In this document: one piece after another, positions 1-4,871 of the stretch | Layout of the letters: every line of letters starts with the position of its first letter | Numbering within the stretch: the first letter of the stretch is position 1 | Assembly: GCA_021732965.1 (NCBI GenBank) | Contig: JAKFVZ010000788.1 | Coordinates: 1 to 6,300 of the forward strand | Length of the DNA stretch: 6,300 nt | Source of the DNA: Reyranella sp. | GTDB lineage: Bacteria; Pseudomonadota; Alphaproteobacteria; Reyranellales; Reyranellaceae | Direction of reading: 5' to 3' | Made by a program: the position numbers and the translations under genes | The notes under the pieces: model-generated | What the model was told of the DNA's origin: nothing | The model's input: the letters and a program-made list of their open reading frames with translations, nothing else | Database searches by the model: none

Positions 1-394
1 TGAACACCACCGGGACCTCGGCGATGATCGACACCATCCTGAAGTCGCGATCGGTGTCGTAGGCCAGGCCCTTCTTGAGCAGCGGATTGAGCGTGTAGGT
101 CGTGCCCGTGCCCAGCAGCATCGTGTAGCCGTCGGCCGGCGCGTTTGCCGTCGCAGTCGCGCCGATCGCGGTGGCGGCGCCGCCCTTGTTGTCGACGATC
201 ACCGGCTGGCCCAGTTCCTTCGCCAGCGGTTCGGCCAGCACGCGCGCCAGCAGGTCGTTCGTCGCGCCCGGCGGATAGGGCACGATCAGCTTGATCGGCT
301 TGTCCGGATATTGCTGCGCCGATGCCATGCCGGCCAGGCCGAACGAAAGGGCCACGGCACCCGCGAGGGCGACGCAAAATTGCTTCCTGAGCAC
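1..394 (-). CDS. Bug/TctC-family tripartite tricarboxylate transporter substrate-binding protein, N-terminal part
   Basis: This is the N-terminal 131 codons of a periplasmic solute-binding protein; the rest lies beyond the left edge. It starts with GTG and has a signal peptide: a basic start (LRKQ), a hydrophobic core at residues 7-22 and an ASA|QQ cleavage site after residue 26. The mature protein opens with YPDKPIKLIVPYPPG and continues with NDLLARVLAEPLAKELGQP, VIVDNKGGA, PADGYTMLLGTGTT and NPLLKKGLAYDTDRDF. These are the hallmark segments of Bug/TctC receptors, which usually have about 320 residues. Known members bind carboxylates and related small organic molecules; the ligand here cannot be read from the sequence. 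It lies 32 bp downstream of the monooxygenase gene on the same strand with no terminator between, so the two are probably co-transcribed. No TctA/TctB membrane genes are visible; many Bug proteins are encoded away from any transporter. The family call is secure. Confidence 0.9.
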   Translation of the reverse strand, partial: MLRKQFCVALAGAVALSFGLAGMASAQQYPDKPIKLIVPYPPGATNDLLARVLAEPLAKELGQPVIVDNKGGAATAIGATATANAPADGYTMLLGTGTTYTLNPLLKKGLAYDTDRDFRMVSIIAEVPVVF

Positions 395-398
395 GTTT

Positions 399-404
399 TC
401 TCCT
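399..404 (-). promoter_or_regulatory. Ribosome binding site fixing a GTG start for the Bug protein
   Basis: On the minus strand AGGAGA is followed by four bases and then GTG (394-392). No ATG lies between this site and the signal-peptide core, so the GTG is the only start that gives a complete signal peptide. This supports the GTG choice. Confidence 0.7.
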
Positions 405-426
405 GTTTGACCGTTTGTCTTGTGAA

Positions 427-1503
427 CTAGGCGGCCGCCAAGAGTTCGCGATCGATCTCCAGAGCGCCCGCCTTGAGGCGCGGGATCAGCTCGCGCCCGA
501 AGTCCGTAACGTCGCCCAGCGGGTCGAAGCCGCGGATCAGGAACGAGGCCACGCCCAGCCGGTAGTATTTCAGCATCGCCTCGGCGACCTGCTCCGGCGT
601 GCCGACGAGGCACGAGGTGTTGCCCTTTCCGGCGGCGGCGCCGGCGACCGGCATCCACAGCCGCTCGTCATGCACGTCGCCGCGCTTTGCCAACTCGACC
701 AGGCGCTCGGCCGACTTGTCCTGCGCCTTGGTCGGCATCGTGCCGCTCGACTTGAGGTCGTTGAGGATCTTCTTCGCCTTGTCCCAGGCCTTGCCTTCGG
801 TCTCCGCGATGATCGGGCGGAAGGAGACGTTGAAGCGCGGCGTGCGGCCAAACGGCAGGGTCATGCGGCGGAACTCAGCGATGCGCTCGGCCGTCTCGGC
901 GAGCGGTTCGCCGAACATGGCGAAGGCATCGCAATGCTGCGCGCCCATCTCCATCGCACCCGGCGAGGAGCCACCGAAGAACAGCGGCGGATAGGGCTGC
1001 TGGAAGGGCCGGGCCTCGGAAAACACGTCCTTGAAGCGGTAGAACTTGCCCTCGTAGTCGAACGGCTTGGTCGAGGTCCAGACCTTGCGCATGACGTCGA
1101 GATACTCGGCGGCGCGCACGTAGCGTTCTTCCTTGGGCGAGAAGTCGCCCTCGCGCTGCTGGTCGGCGTCGCTGTTGCCCACGATGATGTGCAGCGCCAG
1201 GCGGCCGCCGGAAAGCTGGTCGAGAGTCGCTGCGGCGCGCGCCGCGATGGTCGGCGCCACGACGCCCGGGCGATGGGCGATCAGGAAGGACAGCGTCCTG
1301 GTCTGGCAGGCCGCGTAGCTCGCGACGTTGAAGCCCTCGGCCGACGACGCGTAGTAGCCGACCAGCACGTAGTCGAAGCCCGCGGCCTCATGGGCTTGCG
1401 AGAATTCGCGGAGGAAGGTCGGCGAGATGCCCCCGGCGATCACATGCAGCGCAGTCCCCTGTGGCGGGGCCACCCCGATCATTCCGATCACTTTGACGGG
1501 CAT
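427..1503 (-). CDS. LLM-class flavin-dependent monooxygenase, SsuD-like
   Basis: A 358-residue luciferase-like (TIM-barrel) monooxygenase, expected to use reduced FMN from a separate reductase and O2 in the cytoplasm. Segments shared with alkanesulfonate monooxygenase SsuD are LIAHRPGVVAPTIAARAAATLDQLSGGR (residues 74-101, similar to [26 protein letters not shown]), ERYVRAAEYLDVMRKVW (126-142), QPYPPLFFGGSS (169-180) and the LVGTPEQVAE segment (299-308). Length fits the family (SsuD is about 380). Several SsuD active-site positions differ: the SsuD Cys54 region reads ASSAEGF (52-58), the RLH segment around Arg226/His228 reads SFR (227-229), and the RGGAG loop is replaced by AGKGN (291-295). 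The substrate is therefore unassigned; sulfonate, sulfone or another small organic compound are possible. The Met at 1503 is chosen because GGAGGAA lies just upstream; the frame is open 14 codons further, but those codons overlap promoter-like DNA. First gene of a probable two-gene unit with the Bug protein. Confidence 0.88.
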   Translation of the reverse strand: MPVKVIGMIGVAPPQGTALHVIAGGISPTFLREFSQAHEAAGFDYVLVGYYASSAEGFNVASYAACQTRTLSFLIAHRPGVVAPTIAARAAATLDQLSGGRLALHIIVGNSDADQQREGDFSPKEERYVRAAEYLDVMRKVWTSTKPFDYEGKFYRFKDVFSEARPFQQPYPPLFFGGSSPGAMEMGAQHCDAFAMFGEPLAETAERIAEFRRMTLPFGRTPRFNVSFRPIIAETEGKAWDKAKKILNDLKSSGTMPTKAQDKSAERLVELAKRGDVHDERLWMPVAGAAAGKGNTSCLVGTPEQVAEAMLKYYRLGVASFLIRGFDPLGDVTDFGRELIPRLKAGALEIDRELLAAA

Positions 1504-1505
1504 GC

Positions 1506-1512
1506 TTCCTCC
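1506..1512 (-). promoter_or_regulatory. Strong ribosome binding site deciding the monooxygenase start
   Basis: On the minus strand GGAGGAA precedes the ATG at 1503, with GGAGG four bases from the start codon. It argues against the upstream in-frame ATG at 1545, which has no such site and falls inside the palindrome and promoter region. Confidence 0.8.
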
Positions 1513-1527
1513 GGATGTTCTATATAT

Positions 1528-1542
1528 TGGAATACTGTTCCA
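1528..1542. promoter_or_regulatory. Palindromic operator candidate TGGAA-N5-TTCCA
   Basis: TGGAATACTGTTCCA has perfect 5-base arms (TGGAA/TTCCA) around a 5-base spacer, inside a short AT-rich patch in otherwise GC-rich DNA. Arm sequence and spacing match the pattern I know for E. coli IclR operators (TGGAA, five bases, TTCCA) and resemble AllR sites, so an IclR-family regulator is one candidate. It sits immediately downstream of the proposed minus-strand -10 element, over the expected transcription start, a typical repressor position. No regulator gene is visible in the window. The palindrome is seen directly; the regulator family is inference. Confidence 0.5.
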
Positions 1543-1543
1543 C

Positions 1544-1573
1544 AATATTCGCGTCGCCGAAGTTTGGTGTCAA
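1544..1573 (-). promoter_or_regulatory. Putative sigma-70-type promoter for the monooxygenase-Bug unit
   Basis: On the minus strand a perfect TTGACA -35 (1568-1573) is followed after 18 bases by AATATT (1544-1549), which matches four of six bases of TATAAT. Transcription would start near 1536-1538, inside the palindrome, leaving a leader of about 33-35 bases before the ATG at 1503. Spacing and the -35 are good and the -10 is moderate; no experimental support can be read from sequence. Confidence 0.55.
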
Positions 1574-1591
1574 GGTGAAGGCCGCAGCGTC

Positions 1592-1597
1592 TATAAG
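1592..1597 (+). promoter_or_regulatory. Putative -10 element close to the cysQ start
   Basis: TATAAG matches five of six bases of the -10 consensus and ends eight bases before the cysQ ATG. No convincing -35 is found 16-18 bases upstream (GTCAAG at 17). If used, the transcript would have a leader of at most a few bases. Low confidence because only one promoter element is recognisable. Confidence 0.3.
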
Positions 1598-1605
1598 AGC
1601 CGCCC

Positions 1606-2403
1606 ATGACCAATGCCCTGCCCCCGATCGAGACGCTTCGCGACGCCTGCACCACCATCGCCGAAGAGGCGGCGCGCGAGATCATGCGCATTTATGCCGG
1701 CGACCTCGGCGCGCGCGACAAGGCCGACAAGAGCCCCGTCACCGACGCGGATCACGCGGCGGAGGCGGTCATCCTGGCCGGCCTGCGCAGGCTCACGCCC
1801 GACACCGTGATCATCGCCGAGGAGGAGATGGCGGCCGGTCGCGTCCCCACGCTGCAGGACGGCCGACCCTTCTGGCTGGTCGACCCGCTCGACGGCACCA
1901 AGGAATTCATCAAGAGAAACGGCGAGTTCACGGTGAACATCGCGCTGATCGAGGGCGGCCGTCCGACCCTCGGCATCGTGCTGGCGCCGGCCACCGAAAC
2001 CCTGTGGCGCGGCGCCACGGGGCTGGGCGCCGACAAGCGCGAGGGCCACGGCGCTTTCGAGACCATCCGCACCCGCACGCCACCGGCCCACGGGCTGACC
2101 GCCTGCGCAAGCCGCAGCCACGCGATCTACAGCGACCTCGACATCTGGTTCCGCAACAACAACCTCACCGTGGCCGACCGCGTCCAGGCGGGATCGTCGC
2201 TGAAGTTCTGCCTGATCGCCGAAGGCAAGGCCGACATCTATCCGCGCTTTGGGCCGACCAACGAATGGGACACGGCGGCGGCGCAGGGCGTGCTCGAAGC
2301 GGCCGGCGGCGAAGTCGTCACCACCGACAACCGTCCCCTGCTCTACGGCAAGCCGCGCTTCTCCAATCCGCATTTCATCGCCCGCAGCCTGGCGGCGCGA
2401 TGA
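1606..2403 (+). CDS. cysQ: 3'(2'),5'-bisphosphate nucleotidase (PAP phosphatase)
   Basis: A 265-residue member of the inositol-monophosphatase superfamily of Mg2+-dependent, Li+-sensitive phosphatases. It is expected to hydrolyse 3'-phosphoadenosine 5'-phosphate to AMP and phosphate, removing the toxic by-product of sulfate assimilation and sulfotransfer. Motifs in order: DKSPVTDAD (residues 41-49), the AEEE metal-ligand segment (71-74), WLVDPLDGTKEFI (90-102, metal-binding Asp93 and Asp96), the GSSLKFCLIAEGKADIYPR segment (196-214) and the C-terminal EWDTAAAQ motif (220-227, Asp222). KSPVT plus DPLDGTKEF is typical of CysQ rather than of SuhB-type inositol phosphatases. Length is normal for the family. 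No clear Shine-Dalgarno precedes the ATG; only AAGAG at 1595-1599 is vaguely similar. The stop codon overlaps the next start (ATGA), implying translational coupling to sua5. No sulfate-assimilation genes are visible nearby. Confidence 0.93.
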   Translation: MTNALPPIETLRDACTTIAEEAAREIMRIYAGDLGARDKADKSPVTDADHAAEAVILAGLRRLTPDTVIIAEEEMAAGRVPTLQDGRPFWLVDPLDGTKEFIKRNGEFTVNIALIEGGRPTLGIVLAPATETLWRGATGLGADKREGHGAFETIRTRTPPAHGLTACASRSHAIYSDLDIWFRNNNLTVADRVQAGSSLKFCLIAEGKADIYPRFGPTNEWDTAAAQGVLEAAGGEVVTTDNRPLLYGKPRFSNPHFIARSLAAR

Positions 2404-3377
2404 GCGTGATCGAGGCGACGGCGCAATCCATTGCCGAGGCCGCGGCAACGCTGCGCGACGGCGGGCTCGTCGCCTTCCCGACCGAGACCGTCTACGGCTT
2501 GGGCGGCGACGCGACCAACGAGCGTGCCGTAGCGGCCATCTTCGAGGCCAAGGGCCGGCCGCAGTTCAATCCTTTGATCAGCCACGTCCTCGATGCCGCC
2601 GGCGCGCGCGCCTTCGTGCGCTGGAGCGACACGGCGGAGAAGCTCGCGGCCCGGTTCTGGCCGGGCCCGCTGACGCTGGTCCTGCCGCGGTCCGAGGGCT
2701 CGACCATCGCGCTGCTGGCCACCGCCGGCCTGGACACGGTGGCGATCCGTGCGCCCTCCCATCCGATCGCCCAAGCACTGATGCGCGCGACCGGCCGGCC
2801 GATCGCCGCGCCCTCCGCCAATCGAAGCGGCGAGGTGAGCCCGACACGACCGGAGCATGTCGCGCAGTCGCTCGGCGCGCGCGCCCCCACGATCCTCGAC
2901 GGCGGTCCCTGCCTCGTCGGCGTCGAGTCCACCGTGCTCGATCTCACCGCTCCGAAGCCCACGCTGCTGCGTCCCGGCGGCGCGACACGCGAGGCGATCG
3001 AAGCGGTGATCGGACCGACCGCCCTCAGCGACGCCATTCCGAGCGGCGAGGCAGCGCGCAAGTCGCCGGGCCAGCTCCACAGCCACTACGCGCCGTCGCG
3101 GCCCGTCCGGCTCGAGGCAACGTCCGTCACGCCCGACGAAGGCCTGCTGGCCTTCGGCGAAACCGTGCCCGAGGGCGCCATGTTGACGATGAACCTGAGC
3201 CCCACCGGCAATCTCGGCGAGGCCGCCGCCAACCTGTTCGCCATGATGCGGTCGCTCGACCGGCCCGGCATCGGCCGCATCGCCGTCGCACCCATTCCGC
3301 ACACCGGCCTCGGCCTTGCGATCAACGACCGGCTCCGCCGCGCCGCCGCGGATGACGGCTCCAACAGGCAGCGCTAG
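2400..3377 (+). CDS. sua5: L-threonylcarbamoyladenylate synthase, two-domain Sua5/TsaC type
   Basis: A 325-residue cytoplasmic enzyme that makes threonylcarbamoyl-AMP from threonine, bicarbonate and ATP, the first step of the t6A37 modification of ANN-decoding tRNAs. The YrdC-like domain covers about residues 8-205: AFPTETVYGLGGDA (25-38), KGRPQFNPLI (51-60), FWPGPLTLVLP (86-96), the PSANRSGEVSPT segment (138-149) and VGVESTVLDL (173-182). The linker SPGQLHSHYAP (222-232), which closes over the active site in Sua5, leads to a complete C-terminal Sua5 domain (about 235-320) ending in GLGLAINDRLRRAA. The linker and C-terminal domain separate it from short TsaC proteins of about 190 residues. 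The ATG overlaps the cysQ stop by four bases. The same frame stays open far upstream, but that part is out of frame with cysQ and is not coding. All key motifs look intact; I am confident in the function. Confidence 0.95.
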   Translation: MSVIEATAQSIAEAAATLRDGGLVAFPTETVYGLGGDATNERAVAAIFEAKGRPQFNPLISHVLDAAGARAFVRWSDTAEKLAARFWPGPLTLVLPRSEGSTIALLATAGLDTVAIRAPSHPIAQALMRATGRPIAAPSANRSGEVSPTRPEHVAQSLGARAPTILDGGPCLVGVESTVLDLTAPKPTLLRPGGATREAIEAVIGPTALSDAIPSGEAARKSPGQLHSHYAPSRPVRLEATSVTPDEGLLAFGETVPEGAMLTMNLSPTGNLGEAAANLFAMMRSLDRPGIGRIAVAPIPHTGLGLAINDRLRRAAADDGSNRQR

Positions 3378-3392
3378 TCTGCCCAAAAGCTT

Positions 3393-3398
3393 GAGGAA
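3393..3398 (+). promoter_or_regulatory. Ribosome binding site for the first FAD oxidoreductase
   Basis: GAGGAA lies three bases before the ATG at 3402 (the AGGA core is four bases away), in the 24-bp gap after sua5. It supports this ATG as the start. The gap holds no terminator-like stem, so read-through from sua5 is expected. Confidence 0.7.
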
Positions 3399-3401
3399 AC
3401 A

Positions 3402-4871
3402 ATGCCCGACACCGCCATCGTCCCGACCATTCCCACTGCCCCCGTCACGCCCGCGATCCTCGAAAGCCTGCGCGCCATCGTGGGCGACAAGGGCCTGATC
3501 GCCGACGACCAGGGCAAGCAGCCCTTCGTCACCGACTGGCGTGGCTCGATCGTCGGCAATGCAGCAGTCGTCGTGCGCCCGGCGAACGTCGAGGAAGTCT
3601 CGAAGGTCGTGAAGCTCTGCCACGACAATGGCATCGCCATCGTGCCCCAGGCGGGCAACACCGGCCTGATGGGCGGCGCGACGCCGTGGCCCACGCATAC
3701 CGGCATCGTCCTGTCGGTCGGCCGTATGAACAAAGTGCTGAACGTCGATCCGGTCGGCTACTCGATGACCGTCGAGTCGGGCTGCGTGCTGCAGACCCTG
3801 CAGGAGACCGCGGCCAACCACGACCGCTTCTTCCCGCTGTTCCTGGGCGCCCAGGGCTCCTGCATGATCGGCGGCAATCTCTCGACCAACGCCGGCGGCG
3901 TGCAGGTGCTGCGCTACGGCAATGCGCGCAACCTCGTCATGGGCCTCGAAGTGGTGCTGCCCAACGGCGACATCTGGAACGGCCTGCGCGCGCTCAAGAA
4001 GGACAATACCGGCTACGACCTGAAGCACCTGTTCATGGGCGCCGAGGGCACGCTGGGCATCATCACCAAGGCGGTGCTGAAGCTGTGGCCCGCCGCCAAG
4101 GACGTGGCAACCGCCTGGCTCGCGATCCGCGATCCGCAGGCCGCCATCGAGATCCTGTCCGAAGCGCACGCCGCGTCGGAGGACAATGTCGGCTCGTGCG
4201 AGCTGATGAGCCGGACCTGCACCGACATGGTCCTGCGCAACATCCCCGGCACCCAGGATCCGCTGAAGGCCGACACTCAATGGTTCCTGCTGCTCGAATG
4301 GACCTCGGCCCGTCCCAAGGTCGAAGGCACCGAGGGCATGTCGGAGAAGATGGAGCAGTTCCTCGCCGACCAGATGGAGGCCGGCCGCGTGCTCGATGCC
4401 GTGATCGCCCAGAGCGAGGCGCAGGCGCGCAACATGTGGGTGATCCGCGAGTCGGTCGCGCCCGCGTCGCGCGCCGAAGGGCCGGGCCTCAGCTACGACA
4501 TCTCGGTCTCGATCTCGAAGGTGCCGGAGTTCATCGAACGCGGGCTCAAGGCTGCGCTCGACATCCTGCCCAGCATCCGCCCCTACCCGCTCGGTCATAT
4601 CGGCGACGGCAATATCCACTTTTCCTTCATGGGACCGAAGGGCATGGACCGGCCGACACTCAGCCAGTATTCGCCCGCCATCACGCGCGCGGTGAACGAT
4701 CTGGTGACGAGCCTCGACGGATCGATCTCGGCCGAGCACGGCATCGGCATCGACAAGCTCGACGAGCTTGCGCATTACCGCAGCCGCATCGAGCTCGACA
4801 CGATGCGTACCATCAAGCGTGCGCTCGACCCGAAGAACATCATGAACCCCGGCAAGGTGCTGCGTGTCTGA
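3402..4871 (+). CDS. FAD-binding oxidoreductase, D-2-hydroxyacid dehydrogenase-like (upstream tandem copy)
   Basis: A 489-residue GlcD/D-2-hydroxyglutarate dehydrogenase-type flavoprotein (FAD_binding_4 plus FAD-oxidase C-terminal domain). The FAD domain spans about residues 50-225: VVVRPANVEEV (56-66), the PP-loop VPQAGNTGLMGG (81-92), IGGNLSTNAGG (156-166) and DNTGYDLKHLFMGAEGTLGIIT (201-222). The C-terminal half carries WVIRES (346-351), GHIGDGNIH (398-406), GSISAEHGIG (440-449) and NPGK (482-485). The presumed metal ligands His399, His406 and Glu445, plus His446, are present. Aligned to D-2-hydroxyglutarate dehydrogenases, the Thr, Lys and Asn that contact substrate are Ala353, Ser364 and Ser408, while Arg349 is kept. 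This suggests a substrate other than D-2-hydroxyglutarate. A 13-residue Pro/Thr-rich N-terminal extension is absent from the downstream copy. No signal peptide or membrane segment is seen, so it is cytoplasmic; the electron acceptor (ETF or quinone in relatives) is unknown. The class is secure, the substrate is not. Confidence 0.9.
   Translation: MPDTAIVPTIPTAPVTPAILESLRAIVGDKGLIADDQGKQPFVTDWRGSIVGNAAVVVRPANVEEVSKVVKLCHDNGIAIVPQAGNTGLMGGATPWPTHTGIVLSVGRMNKVLNVDPVGYSMTVESGCVLQTLQETAANHDRFFPLFLGAQGSCMIGGNLSTNAGGVQVLRYGNARNLVMGLEVVLPNGDIWNGLRALKKDNTGYDLKHLFMGAEGTLGIITKAVLKLWPAAKDVATAWLAIRDPQAAIEILSEAHAASEDNVGSCELMSRTCTDMVLRNIPGTQDPLKADTQWFLLLEWTSARPKVEGTEGMSEKMEQFLADQMEAGRVLDAVIAQSEAQARNMWVIRESVAPASRAEGPGLSYDISVSISKVPEFIERGLKAALDILPSIRPYPLGHIGDGNIHFSFMGPKGMDRPTLSQYSPAITRAVNDLVTSLDGSISAEHGIGIDKLDELAHYRSRIELDTMRTIKRALDPKNIMNPGKVLRV
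3984..4018 (+). repeat. 35-bp exact direct repeat, copy 1
   Basis: Thirty-five bases here are identical to 5407-5441. They encode the GLRALKKDNTGYD region of the FAD-domain boundary in the upstream flavoprotein. The repeat comes from the gene duplication; the protein is strongly conserved here, and both copies also share the same synonymous codons. Confidence 0.8.
4854..4859 (+). promoter_or_regulatory. Ribosome binding site inside the preceding gene, for the GTG start at 4864
   Basis: AAGGTG within the last codons of the upstream flavoprotein (its GKV residues) lies four bases before the GTG start. With the 8-base overlap of the two genes it suggests translational coupling. It is a modest site, so efficiency may depend on ribosomes finishing the upstream gene. 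Confidence 0.5.

Noticed and set aside
395..426. Possible terminator between the monooxygenase and Bug genes
   Set aside because: No stem with a T-rich tail can be formed on the minus strand; the stretch is mainly the ribosome site of the Bug gene.
1504..1545. Fourteen-residue N-terminal extension of the monooxygenase
   Set aside because: It runs through the palindrome, and the ATG at 1503 has GGAGGAA directly upstream and matches the usual family N-terminus.
415..1578. 387-codon open frame on the plus strand opposite the monooxygenase
   Set aside because: It is an antisense shadow: the minus strand has SsuD-family motifs and a strong ribosome site, whereas this frame has low-complexity Arg/Ala composition.
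1515..2399. Open frame running upstream of the sua5 ATG, which would make a 620-residue fusion
   Set aside because: The extension overlaps cysQ in another frame, is Arg/His/Gly-rich without motifs, and the ATG at 2400 matches the normal Sua5 N-terminus.
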